Positions 9,123 through 23,119 of a stretch of DNA of 64,000 nt are shown piece after piece (positions within the stretch are counted from its first letter, which is position 1; each line of letters starts with the position of its first letter). A program made the translations under genes and the position numbers. This DNA is from Bugulina stolonifera (taxonomy: Eukaryota > Bryozoa > Gymnolaemata > Cheilostomatida > Bugulidae): NCBI GenBank assembly GCA_935421135.1, contig OW285188.1, forward strand, positions 765,001-829,000, given 5' to 3'. The notes below the pieces were generated by a model. That model saw only the letters and a list, made by a program, of their open reading frames with translations, made no database searches and was not told the origin of the DNA.

Positions 9123-11629
9123 GTTAATGAAACACATTGTTACAAACAGCAATTTGGCACAAAACACACTGAAAATTTACTTTTATGCAATATTGAACAT
9201 CTTCTACTAGTTTACAGACTAACAACTCAAGTGAATGTGTCAAAAATCACAAATCTTACATTATGTTTCATGTTTGCAAAGTTGAATATTGCATGCAAAG
9301 TCTTGTTTTAGTGATTTTCATTGAAATTATGCATTCTGAACATTGCAAAAGTGAATGAAACACATTATTACAAACAGCAATTGGCACAAAACACACTGAA
9401 AACTTACTTTTATGCAATATTGAACATCCTCTACTAGTTTACAAACTGATAATTCAAGTGAATTTGTCAAAAATCACAAATCTGATGTTATGTTCCATGT
9501 TTGCAAAGTTGTATATGGCATGCAGAGTCATGTTTTAGTGATTTCCATTCAAATTATGCATTCTGAACATTGCAAAAGTGAATAAAACACATGTTTACAA
9601 ACAGCAATTTGGCACAAAACACACTGAAAACTTACTTTTATGCAATATTGACCATCTTCTACTAGTTTACAAACTAATAACTCGAGTGAATGTGTCAAAA
9701 ATCACGCATCTGACATTATGTTTCATGTTTGCAAAGTTGAATATTGCATGCAGAGTCATGTTTTAGTGATTTCCATTCAAATTATGCATTCTGAACATTG
9801 CAAAAGTGAATAAAACACATGTTTACAAGCAGCAATTTGGCACAAAACACACTGAAAACTTACTTTTATGCAATATTGAACATCTTCTACTAGTTTACAA
9901 ACTAATAACTCAAGTGAATGTGTCAAAAATCACAAATCTGACATTATGTTTCATGTTTGCAAAGTTGAATATTGCATGCAAAGTCATGTTTTATTGATTT
10001 CCATTCAAATTATGCATTCTGAACATTGCAAAAGTGAATGAAACACATTGTTACAAACAGCAATTTGGTACCAAACACGCTGAAAACTTACTTTTATGTA
10101 ATATTGAACATCCTCCACTAGTTTATAAACTGATAACTCAAGTGTATTTGTCAAAAATCACAAATCTGACATTATGTTTCATGTTTGCAAAGTTGAATAT
10201 TGCATGCAAAGTCATGTTTGATTGATTTTTATTCAAAATATGCACTCTGAACATTGCAAAAGTGAATGAAACACATTGTTACAAACAGCAATTTGGCACA
10301 AAACACACTGAAAATTTACTTTTATGCAATATTGAACATCTTCTACTAGTTTACAAACTAATAACTCAAGTGAATGTGTCAAAAATCACAAATCTGACAT
10401 TATGTTTCATGTTTGCAAAGTTGAATATTGCATGCAAAGTCATGTTTTAGTGATTTTCATTCAAATTATGCATTCTGAACATTGCAAAAGTTAATGAAAC
10501 ACATAGTTACAAACAGCAATTTGGTACCAAACACACTGAAAACTTACTTTTATGTAATATTGAACATCTTCTACTAAATTGCAAACTGATAATTCAAGTG
10601 AATTTGTCAAAAATCATAAATCTGATGTTATGTTCCATGTTTGCAAAGTTGTACATGGCATGCAAAGTCATGTTTTATTGATTTTCATTCAAATTATGCA
10701 TTCTGAACATTGCAAAAGTGAATGGGACACATTGTTACAAACAGCAATTTGGCACAAAGCACACTGAAAACTTACTTTTATGCAATATTGACCATCTTCT
10801 ACTAGTTTACAAACTAATAACTCAAGTGAATGTGTCAAAAATCACAAATCTGACATTATGTTTCATGTTTGCAAAGTTGAATAGTGCATGCAAAGTCATG
10901 TTTTATTGATTTTCATTCAAAATATGCACTCTGAACATTGCAAAAGTGAATGAAACACATTGTTACAAACAGCAATTTGGTACCAAACACACTGAAAACT
11001 TACTTTTATGTAATATTGAACATCCTCCACTAGTTTATAAACTGAGAACTCAAGTGTATTTGTCAAAAATCACAAATCTGTCATTATGTTTCATGTTTGC
11101 AAAGTTGAATATTGCATGCAAAGTCATGTTTTATTGATTTCCATTCAAATTATGCATTCTGAACATTGCAAAAGTGAATGAAACACATTGTTACAAACAG
11201 CAATTTGGTACCAAACACGCTGAAAACTTACTTTTATGTAATATTGAACATCCTCCACTAGTTTATAAACTGATAACTCAAGTGTATTTGTCAAAAATCA
11301 CAAATCTGACATTATGTTTCATGTTTGCAAAGTTGAATATTGCATGCAAAGTCATGTTTTATTGATTTTTATTCAAAATATGCACTCTGAACATTGCAAA
11401 AGTGAATGAAACACATTGTTACAAACAGCAATTTGGCACAAAACACACTGAAAATTTACTTTTATGCAATATTGAACATCTTCTACTAGTTTACAAACTA
11501 ATAACTCAAGTGAATGTGTCAAAAATCACAAATCTGACATTATGTTTCATGTTTGCAAAGTTGAATATTGCATGCAAAGTCATGTTTTAGTGATTTTCAT
11601 TCAAATTATGCATTCTGAACATTGCAAAA
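9123..11629 (+). repeat. block Q R S T D E U V C D E
   Basis: Eleven monomers with starts at 9123, 9351, 9578, 9806, 10034, 10262, 10490, 10718, 10946, 11174 and 11402. The first ten match 6616-8850 at an offset of 2507 bp; from C at 10946 the block also matches 3014 onward at an offset of 7932 bp. Confidence 0.9.
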
Positions 11630-13864
11630 GTTAATGAAACACATTGTTACAAACAGCAATTTGGTACCAAACACACTGAAAACTTACTTTTATGTAATAT
11701 TGAACATCTTCTACTAGTTTACAAACTGATAACTCAAGTGTATTTGTCAAAAATCACAAATCTGACTTTATGTTTCATGTTTGCAAAGTTGAATATTGCA
11801 TGCAAAGTCATGTTTTATTGATTTTCATTCAAATTATGCATTCTGAACATTGCAAAAGTGAATGGAACACAATGTTACAAACAGCAATTTGGCACAAAGC
11901 ACACTGAAAACTTACTTTTATGCAATATTGAACATCTACTAGTTTCCAAACTAACAACTCAAGTGAATGTGTCAAAAATCACAAATCTGACATTATGTTT
12001 CATGTTTGCAAAGTTGAATATTGCATGCAAAGTCATGTTTTAGTGATTTTCATTCAAAATATGCACTCTGAACATTGCAAATGTGAATGAAACACATTGT
12101 TACAAACAGCAATTTGGTACCAAACACACTGAAAACTTACTTTTATGTAATATTGAACATCTTCCACTAGTTTATAAACTGATAACTCAAGTGTATTTGT
12201 CAAAAATCACAAATCTGACATTATGTTTCATGTTTGCAAAGTTGAATATTGCATGCAAAGTCATGTTTTATTGATTTTCATTCAAATTATGCATTCTGAA
12301 CATTGCAAAAGTTAATGAAACACATTGTTACAAACAGCAATTTGGTACCAAACACACTGAAAACTTACTTTTATGTAATATTGAACATCTTCCACTAGTC
12401 AATTTGTCAAAAATCACAAATCTGACATTATGTTTCATGTTTGCAAAGTTGAATATTGCATGCAAAGTCATGTTTTAGTGATTTTCATTCAAATTATGCC
12501 TTCTGAACATTGCAAAAGTTAATGAAACACATTGTTACAAACAGCAATTTGGTACCAAACACACTGAAAACTTACTTTTATGTAATATTGAACATCTTCT
12601 ACTAGTTTATAAACTGATAACTCAAGTGTATTTGTCAAAAATCACAAATCTGACATAATGTTTCATGTTTGCAAAGTTGAATATTGCATGCAAAGTCATG
12701 TTTTATTGATTTCCATTCAAATTATGCATTCTGAACATTGCAAAAGTGAATGAAACACATTGTTACAAACAGCAATTTGGTACCAAACACGCTGAAAACT
12801 TACTTTTATGTAATATTGAACATCCTCCACTAGTTTATAAACTGATAACTCAAGTGTATTTGTCAAAAATCACAAATCTGACATTATGTTTCACGTTTGC
12901 AAAGTTGAATATTGCATGCAAAGTCATGTTTTATTGATTTTTATTCAAAATATGCACTCTGAACATTGCAAAAGTGAATGAAACACATTGTTACAAACAG
13001 CAATTTGGCACAAAACACACTGAAAATTTACTTTTATGCAATATTGAACATCTTCTACTAGTTTACAAACTAATAACTCAAGTGAATGTGTCAAAAATCA
13101 CAAATCTGACATTATGTTTCATGTTTGCAAAGTTGAATAGTGCATGCAAAGTCATGTTTTATTGATTTTCATTCAAATTATGCATTCTGAACATTGCAAA
13201 AGTTAATGAGACACATTGTTACAAACAGCAATTTGGTACCAAACACACTGAAAACTTACTTTTTTGTAATATTGAACATCTTCCACTGGTCAATTTGTCA
13301 AAAATCACAAATCTGACATTATGTTTCATGTTTGCAAAGTTGAATATTGCATGCAAAGTCATGTTTGATTGATTTTTATTCAAAATATGCACTCTGAACA
13401 TTGCAAAAGTGAATGAAACACATTGTTACAAACAGCAATTTGGCACAAAACACACTGAAAATTTACTTTTATGCAATATTGAACATCTTCTACTAGTTTA
13501 CAAACTAATAACTCAAGTGAATGTGTCAAAAATCACAAATCTGACATTATGTTTCATGTTTGCAAAGTTGAATATTGCATGCAAAGTCATGTTTTAGTGA
13601 TTTTCATTCAAAATATGCATTCTGAACATTGCAAAAGTTAATGAAACACATTGTTACAAACAGCAATTTGGTACCAAACACACTGAAAACTTACTTTTAT
13701 GTAATATTGAACATCTTCTACTAAATTGCAAACTGATAATTCAAGTGAATTTGTCAAAAATCACAAATCTGATGTTATGTTCCATGTTTGCAAAGTTGTA
13801 CATGGCATGCAAAGTCATGTTTTATTGATTTTCATTCAAATTATGCATTCTGAACATTGCAAAA
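11630..13864 (+). repeat. block F G H I K D E/B L/D E U
   Basis: Starts at 11630, 11858, 12083, 12311, 12518, 12746, 12974, 13202, 13409 and 13637. It parallels 3698-5476, then switches inside L at 13202, whose end carries the ttgattgatt mark of the D at 7527 and 10034. Confidence 0.88.
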
Positions 13865-16122
13865 GTGAATGGGACACATTGTTACAAACAGCAATTTGGC
13901 ACAAAGCACACTGAAAACTTACTTTTATGCAATATTGAACATCTACTAGTTTCCAAACTAACAACTCAAGTGAATGTGTCAAAAATCACAAATCTGACAT
14001 TATGTTTCATGTTTGCAAAGTTGAATATTGCATGCAGAGTCATGTTTTTTTGATTTTCATTCAAATTATGCATTCTAAACGTTGCAAAAGTGAATCAAAT
14101 GCATTGTTACAAACAGCAATTTGGCACAAAACACACTGAAAACTTACTTTTATGCAATATTGACCATCTTCTACTAGTTTACAAACTAATAACTCGAGTG
14201 AATGTGTCAAAAATCACGCATCTGACATCATGTTTCATGTTTGCAAAGTTGAATATTGCATGCAGAGTCATGTTTTAGTGATTTCCATTCAAATTATGCA
14301 TTCCATTCTGAACATTGCAAAAGTGAATAAAACACATGTTTACAAACAGCAATTTGGCACAAAACACACTGAAAACTTACTTTTATGCAATATTGAACAT
14401 CTTCTACTAGTTTACAAACTAATAACTCAAGTGAATGTGTCAAAAATCACAAATCTGACATTATGTTTCATGTTTGCAAAGTTGAATAGTGCATGCAAAG
14501 TCATGTTTTATTGATTTTCAGTCAAAATATGCACTCTGAACATTGCAAAAGTGAATGAAACACATTGTTACAAACAGCAATTTGGTACCAAACACACTGA
14601 AAACTTACTTTTATGTAATATTGAACATCCTCCACTAGTTTATAAACTGAGAACTCAAGTGTATTTGTCAAAAATCACAAATCTGTCATTATGTTTCATG
14701 TTTGCAAAGTTGAATATTGCATGCAAAGTCATGTTTTATTGATTTCCATTCAAATTATGCATTCTGAACATTGCAAAAGTGAATGAAACACATTGTTACA
14801 AACAGCAATTTGGTACCAAACACGCTGAAAACTTACTTTTATGTAATATTGAACATCCTCCACTAGTTTATAAACTGATAACTCAAGTGTATTTGTCAAA
14901 AATCACAAATCTGACATTATGTTTCATGTTTGCAAAGTTGAATATTGCATGCAAAGTCATGTTTTATTGATTTTTATTCAAAATATGCACTCTGAACATT
15001 GCAAAAGTGAATGAAACACATTGTTACAAACAGCAATTTGGCACAAAACACACTGAAAATTTACTTTTATGCAATATTGAACATCTTCTACTAGTTTACA
15101 AACTAATAACTCAAGTGAATGTGTCAAAAATCACAAATCTGACATTATGTTTCATGTTTGCAAAGTTGAATATTGCATGCAAAGTCATGTTTTATTGATT
15201 TTTATTCAAAATATGCACTCTGAACATTGCAAATGTGAATGAAACACATTGTTACAAACAGCAATTTGGTACCAAACACACTGAAAACTTACTTTTATGT
15301 AATATTGAACATCTTCCACTAGTTTATAAACTGATAACTCAAGTGTATTTGTCAAAAATCACAAATCTGACTTTATGTTTCATGTTTGCAAAGTTGAATA
15401 TTGCATGCAAAGTCATGTTTTATTGATTTTCATTCAAACTATGCATTCTGAACATTGCAAAAGTGAATGGAACACAATGTTACAAACAGCAATTTGGCAC
15501 AAAGCACACTGAAAACTTACTTTTATGCAATATTGAACATCTACTAGTTTCCAAACTAACAACTCAAGTGAATGTGTCAAAAATCACAAATCTGGCATTA
15601 TGTTTCATGTTTGCAAAGTTGAATATTGCATGCAAAGTCATGTTTTATTGATTTTTATTCAAAATATGCACTCTGAACATTGCAAATGTGAATGAAACAC
15701 ATTGTTACAAACAGCAATTTGGTACCAAACACACTGAAAACTTACTTTTATGTAATATTGAACATCTTCCACTAGTTTATAAACTGATAACTCAAGTGTA
15801 TTTGTCAAAAATCACAAATCTGACATTATGTTTCATGTTTGCAAAGTTGAATATTGCATGCAAAGTCATGTTTTATTGATTTTCATTCAAATTATGCATT
15901 CTGAACATTGCAAAAGTTAATGAAACACATTGTTACAAACAGCAATTTGGTACCAAACACACTGAAAACTTACTTTTATGTAATATTGAACATCTTCCAC
16001 TAGTCAATTTGTCAAAAATCACAAATCTGACATTATGTTTCATGTTTGCAAAGTTGAATATTGCATGCAAAGTCATGTTTTAGTGATTTTCATTCAAATT
16101 ATGCATTCTGAACATTGCAAAA
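13865..16122 (+). repeat. block Y Z T/B C D E H/F G H I
   Basis: Starts at 13865, 14090, 14323, 14551, 14779, 15007, 15235, 15463, 15688 and 15916. Several private changes occur: atgttttttt in Y, caaatgcattg in Z, tcagtcaaa in T/B. Z at 14090 is 233 bp. Confidence 0.88.
14090..14322 (+). repeat. 233-bp Z monomer with 5-bp insertion
   Basis: The end reads gcattccattctgaac where other units have gcattctgaac, a local 5-bp duplication at about 14300-14308. It is the only lengthened monomer in the window apart from the fused unit at 35360. Confidence 0.88.
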
Positions 16123-18378
16123 GTTAATGAAACACATTGTTACAAACAGCAATTTGGTACCAAACACACTGAAAACTTACTTTTATGTAATATTGAACAT
16201 CTTCTACTAAATTGCAAACTGATAATTCAAGTGAATTTGTCAAAAATCACAAATCTGATGTTATGTTCCATGTTTGCAAAGTTGTACATGGCATGCAAAG
16301 TCATGTTTTATTGATTTTCATTCAAATTATGCATTCTGAACATTGCAAAAGTGAATGGGACACATTGTTACAAACAGCAATTTGGCACAAAGCACACTGA
16401 AAACTTACTTTTATGCAATATTGACCATCTTCTACTAGTTTACAAACTAATAACTCAAGTGAATGTGTCAAAAATCACAAATCTGACATTATGTTTCATG
16501 TTTGCAAAGTTGAATAGTGCATGCAAAGTCATGTTTTATTGATTTTCATTCAAAATATGCACTCTGAACATTGCAAAAGTGAATGAAACACATTGTTACA
16601 AACAGCAATTTGGTACCAAACACACTGAAAACTTACTTTTATGTAATATTGAACATCCTCCACTAGTTTATAAACTGAGAACTCAAGTGTATTTGTCAAA
16701 AATCACAAATCTGTCATTATGTTTCATGTTTGCAAAGTTGAATATTGCATGCAAAGTCATGTTTTATTGATTTCCATTCAAATTATGCATTCTGAACATT
16801 GCAAAAGTGAATGAAACACATTGTTACAAACAGCAATTTGGTACCAAACACGCTGAAAACTTACTTTTATGTAATATTGAACATCCTCCACTAGTTTATA
16901 AACTGATAACTCAAGTGTATTTGTCAAAAATCACAAATCTGACATTATGTTTCATGTTTGCAAAGTTGAATATTGCATGCAAAGTCATGTTTTATTGATT
17001 TTTATTCAAAATATGCACTCTGAACATTGCAAAAGTGAATGAAACACATTGTTACAAACAGCAATTTGGCACAAAACACACTGAAAATTTACTTTTATGC
17101 AATATTGAACATCTTCTACTAGTTTACAAACTAATAACTCAAGTGAATGTGTCAAAAATCACAAATCTGACATTATGTTTCATGTTTGCAAAGTTGAATA
17201 TTGCATGCAAAGTCATGTTTTAGTGATTTTCATTCAAATTATGCATTCTGAACATTGCAAAAGTTAATGAAACACATTGTTACAAACAGCAATTTGGTAC
17301 CAAACACACTGAAAACTTACTTTTATGTAATATTGAACATCTTCTACTAGTTTACAAACTGATAACTCAAGTGTATTTGTCAAAAATCACAAATCTGACT
17401 TTATGTTTCATGTTTGCAAAGTTGAATATTGCATGCAAAGTCATGTTTTATTGATTTTCATTCAAATTATGCATTCTGAACATTGCAAAAGTGAATGGAA
17501 CACAATGTTACAAACAGCAATTTGGCACAAAGCACACTGAAAACTTACTTTTATGCAATATTGAACATCTACTAGTTTCCAAACTAACAACTCAAGTGAA
17601 TGTGTCAAAAATCACAAATCTGGCATTATGTTTCATGTTTGCAAAGTTGAATATTGCATGCAAAGTCATGTTTTATTGATTTCCATTCAAATTATGCATT
17701 CTGAACATTGCAAAAGTGAATGAAACACATTGTTACAAACAGCAATTTGGTACCAAACACGCTGAAAACTTACTTTTATGTAATATTGAACATCCTCCAC
17801 TAGTTTATAAACTGATAACTCAAGTGTATTTGTCAAAAATCACAAATCTGACATTATGTTTCATGTTTGCAAAGTTGAATATTGCATGCAAAGTCATGTT
17901 TTATTGATTTTTATTCAAAATATGCACTCTGAACATTGCAAAAGTGAATGAAACACATTGTTACAAACAGCAATTTGGCACAAAACACACTGAAAATTTA
18001 CTTTTATGCAATATTGAACATCTTCTACTAGTTTACAAACTAATAACTCAAGTGAATGTGTCAAAAATCACAAATCTGACATTATGTTTCATGTTTGCAA
18101 AGTTGAATATTGCATGCAGAGTCATGTTTTAGTGATTTCCATTCAAATTATGCATTCTGAACATTGCAAAAGTGAATAAAACACATGTTTACAAACAGCA
18201 ATTTGGTACCAAACACACTGAAAACTTACTTTTATGTAATATTGAACATCTTCCACTAGTCAATTTGTCAAAAATCACAAATCTGACATTATGTTTCATG
18301 TTTGCAAAGTTGAATATTGCATGCAAAGTCATGTTTTAGTGATTTTCATTCAAATTATGCATTCTGAACATTGCAAAA
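16123..18378 (+). repeat. block U V C D E F G/K D E/S T/I
   Basis: Starts at 16123, 16351, 16579, 16807, 17035, 17263, 17491, 17716, 17944 and 18172. C to G matches 3014-4100 at an offset of 13565 bp; the last units are hybrids, ending in a 207-bp T/I unit at 18172. Confidence 0.87.
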
Positions 18379-21300
18379 GTTAATGAAACACATTGTTACA
18401 AACAGCAATTTGGTACCAAACACACTGAAAACTTACTTTTATGTAATATTGAACATCTTCTACTAGTTTATAAACTGATAACTCAAGTGTATTTGTCAAA
18501 AATCACAAATCTGACATAATGTTTCATGTTTGCAAAGTTGAATATTGCATGCAAAGTCATGTTTTATTGATTTCCATTCAAATTATGCATTCTGAACATT
18601 GCAAAAGTGAATGAAACACATTGTTACAAACAGCAATTTGGTACCAAACACGCTGAAAACTTACTTTTATGTAATATTGAACATCCTCCACTAGTTTATA
18701 AACTGATAACTCAAGTGTATTTGTCAAAAATCACAAATCTGACATTATGTTTCATGTTTGCAAAGTTGAATATTGCATGCAAAGTCATGTTTTATTGATT
18801 TTTATTCAAAATATGCACTCTGAACATTGCAAAAGTGAATGAAACACATTGTTACAAACAGCAATTTGGCACAAAACACACTGAAAATTTACTTTTATGC
18901 AATATTGAACATCTTCTACTAGTTTACAAACTAATAACTCAAGTGAATGTGTCAAAAATCACAAATCTGACATTATGTTTCATGTTTGCAAAGTTGAATA
19001 TTGCATGCAAAGTCATGTTTTATTGATTTTCATTCAAATTATGCACTCTGAACATTGCAAAAGTTAATGAGACACATTGTTACAAACAGCAATTTGGTAC
19101 CAAACACACTGAAAACTTACTTTTTTGTAATATTGAACATCTTCCACTGGTTAATTTGTCAAAAATCACAAATCTGACATTATGTTTCATGTTTGCAAAG
19201 TTGAATATTGCATGCAAAGTCATGTTTTATTGATTTTCATTCAAAATATGCACTCTGAACATTGCAAAAGTGAATGAAACACATTGTTACAAACAGCAAT
19301 TTGGTACCAAACACACTGAAAACTTACTTTTATGTAATATTGAGCATCTTCTACTAGTTTATAAACTGATAACTCAAGTGTATTTGTCAAAAATCACAAA
19401 TCTGACATTATGTTTCATGTTTGCAAAGTTGAGTATTGCATGCAAAGTCATGTTTTATTGATTTTCATTCAAAATATGCACTCTGAACATTGCAAAAGTG
19501 AATGAAACACATTGTTACAAACAGCAATTTGGTACCAAACACACTGAAAACTTACTTTTATGTAATATTGAACATCTTCCACTAGTTTATAAACTGATAA
19601 CTCAAGTGTATTTGTCAAAAATCACAAATCTGACATTATGTTTCATGTTTGCAAAATTGAATATTGCATGCAAAGTCATGTTTTAGTGATTTTCATTCTA
19701 ATTATGCATTCCGAACATTGCAAAAGTTAATGAAACACATTGTTACAAACAGCAATTTGGTACCAAACACACTGAAAACTTACTTTTATGTAATATTGAA
19801 CATCTTCTACTAGTTTATAAACTGATAACTCAAGTGTATTTGTCAAAAATCACAAATCTGACATAATGTTTCATGTTTGCAAAGTTGAATATTGCATGCA
19901 AAGTCATGTTTTATTCATTTTCATTCAAATTATGCATTCTAAACGTTGCAAAAGTTAATGAAACACATTGTTACAAACAGCAATTTGGCACAAAACACAC
20001 TGAAATTTACTTTTATGCAATATTGAGCATGTTCTACTAGTTTACAAACTGATAACTCAAGTGAATTTGTCAAAAATCACAAATCTGACTTTATGTTTCA
20101 TGTTTGCAAAGTTGAATATTGCATGCAAAGTCATGTTTTATTGATTTTCATTCAAAATATGCACTCTGAACATTGCAAAAGTGAATGAAACACATTGTTA
20201 CAAACAGCAATTTGGTACCAAACACACTGAAAACTTACTTTTATGTAATATTGAACATCTTCTACTAGTTTATAAACTGATCACTCAAGTGTATTTGTCA
20301 AAAATCACAAATCGGACATAATGTTTCATGTTTGCAAAGTTGAATATTGCATGCAAAGTCATGTTTTATTGATTTTCATTCAAATTATGCATTCTGAACG
20401 TTGCAAAAGTGAATGAAACACATTGTCACAAACAGCAATTTGGCACAAAACACACTGAAAATTTACTTTTATGCAATATTGAACATCTTCTACTAGTTTA
20501 CAGACTAACAACTCAAGTGAATGTGTCAAAAATCACAAATCTTACATTATGTTTCATGTTTGCAAAGTTGAATATTGCATGCAAAGTCTTGTTTTAGTGA
20601 TTTTCATTGAAATTATGCATTCTGAACATTGCAAAAGTGAATGAAACACATTATTACAAACAGCAATTGGCACAAAACACACTGAAAACTTACTTTTATG
20701 CAATATTGAACATCCTCTACTAGTTTACAAACTGATAATTCAAGTGAATTTGTCAAAAATCACAAATCTGATGTTATGTTCCATGTTTGCAAAGTTGTAT
20801 ATGGCATGCAGAGTCATGTTTTAGTGATTTCCATTCAAATTATGCATTCTGAACATTGCAAAAGTGAATAAAACACATGTTTACAAACAGCAATTTGGCA
20901 CAAAACAAACTGAAAACTTACTTTTATGCAATATTGAACATCTTCTACTAGTTTACAAACTAATAACTCAAGTGAATGTGTCAAAAATCACAAATCTGAC
21001 ATTATGTTTCATGTTTGCAAAGTTGAATATTGCATGCAAAGTCATGTTTTATTGATTTCCATTCAAATTATGCATTCTGAACATTGCAAAAGTGAATGAA
21101 ACACATTGTTACAAACAGCAATTTGGTACCAAACACGCTGAAAACTTACTTTTATGTAATATTGAACATCCTCCACTAGTTTATAAACTGATAACTCAAG
21201 TGTATTTGTCAAAAATCACAAATCTGACATTATGTTTCATGTTTGCAAAGTTGAATATTGCATGCAAAGTCATGTTTTATTGATTTTTATTCAAAATATG

Positions 21301-21547
21301 CACTCTGAACATTGCAAAAGTGAATGAAACACATTGTTACAAACAGCAATTTGGCACAAAACACACTGAAAATTTACTTTTATGCAATATTGAACATCTT
21401 CTACTAGTTTACAAACTAATAACTCAAGTGAATGTGTCAAAAATCACAAATCTGACATTATGTTTCATGTTTGCAAAGTTGAATATTGCATGCAAAGTCA
21501 TGTTTTAGTGATTTTCATTCAAATTATGCATTCTGAACATTGCAAAA
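18379..21547 (+). repeat. block K D E L A M N O P Q R T D E
   Basis: Starts at 18379, 18607, 18835, 19063, 19270, 19498, 19726, 19954, 20181, 20409, 20637, 20864, 21092 and 21320. It copies 4586-7070 at an offset of 13793 bp, but one unit is lost: R goes directly to T, without S. Confidence 0.9.
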
Positions 21548-22666
21548 GTTAATGAAACACATTGTTACAAACAGCAATTTGGTACCAAACACACTGAAAA
21601 CTTACTTTTATGTAATATTGAACATCTTCCACTGGTCAATTTGTCAAAAATCACAAATCTGACATTATGTTTCATGTTTGCAAAGTTGAATATTGCATGC
21701 AAAGTCATGTTTTATTGATTTTCATTCAAAATATGCACTCTGAACATTGCAAAAGTGAATGAAACACATTGTTACAAACAGCAATTTGGTACCAAACACA
21801 CTGAAAACTTACTTTTATGTAATATTGAACATCTTCTACTAGTTTATAAACTGATAACTCAAGTGTATTTGTCAAAAATCACAAATCTGACATTATGTTT
21901 CATGTTTGCAAAGTTGAGTATTGCATGCAAAGTCATGTTTTATTGATTTTCATTCAAAATATGCACTCTGAACATTGCAAAAGTGAATGAAACACATTGT
22001 TACAAACAGCAATTTGGTACCAAACACACTGAAAACTTACTTTTATGTAATATTGAACATCTTCCACTAGTTTATAAACTGATAACTCAAGTGTATTTGT
22101 CAAAAATCACAAATCTGACATTATGTTTCATGTTTGCAAAATTGAATATTGCATGCAAAGTCATGTTTTAGTGATTTTCATTCAAATTATGTATTCCGAA
22201 CATTGCAAAAGTTAATGAAACACATTGTTACAAACAGCAATTTGGTACCAAACACACTGAAAACTTACTTTTATGTAATATTGAACATCTTCTACTAGTT
22301 TATAAACTGATAACTCAAGTGTATTTGTCAAAAATCACAAATCTGACATAATGTTTCATGTTTGCAAAGTTGAATATTGCATGCAAAGTCATGTTTTATT
22401 GATTTTCATTCAAATTATGCATTCTAAACGTTGCAAAAGTTAATGAAACACATTGTTACAAACAGCAATTTGGCACAAAACACACTGAAAACTTACTTTT
22501 ATGCAATATTGAGCATCTTCTACTAGTTTACAAACTGATAACTCAAGTGAATTTGTCAAAAATCACGCATCTGATGTTATGTTCCATGTTTGCAAAGTTG
22601 TACATGGCATGCAAAGTCATGTTTTATTGATTTTCATTCAAATTATGCATTCTGAACATTGCAAAA

Positions 22667-22891
22667 GTGAATGGAACACATTGTTACAAACAGCAATTTG
22701 GCACAAAGCACACTGAAAACTTACTTTTATGCAATATTGAACATCTACTAGTTTCCAAACTAACAACTCAAGTGAATGTGTCAAAAATCACAAATCTGAC
22801 ATTATGTTTCATGTTTGCAAAGTTGAATATTGCATGCAGAGTCATGTTTTATTGATTTTCATTCAAATTATGCATTCTAAACGTTGCAAAA
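22667..22891 (+). repeat. class Y monomer (225 bp)
   Basis: Family 2: gtgaatgg, aagcacac, catctactagtttcc (3-bp deletion), gcagagtc, ending cattctaaacgttgc. I count 19 copies plus partial ones (Y/D at 45729, U/Y at 53904 and 62319). Copies from 24713 onward often have ttgcgaag instead of ttgcaaag. Confidence 0.9.
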
Positions 22892-23119
22892 GTGAATCAA
22901 ACGCATTGTTACAAACAGCAATTTGGCACAAAACACACTGAAAACTTACTTTTATGCAATATTGAACATCTTCTACTAGTTTACAAACTAATAACTCAAG
23001 TGAATGTGTCAAAAATCACAAATCTGACATTATGTTTCATGTTTGCAAAGTTGAATATTGCGTGCAAAGTCATGTTTTAGTGATTTTCATTCAAATTATG
23101 CATTCTGAACATTGCAAAA
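22892..23119 (+). repeat. class W monomer (228 bp)
   Basis: Family 2: gtgaatcaaacgc, gaacatcttctac, actcaagtg, and private attgcgtgc, ending ttttagtgattttc. Recurs at 24257, 29477, 51627, 54129, 55947, 60042 and 62544. It shares its start with Z, but lacks actcgagtg and cacgcatctg. Confidence 0.88.
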
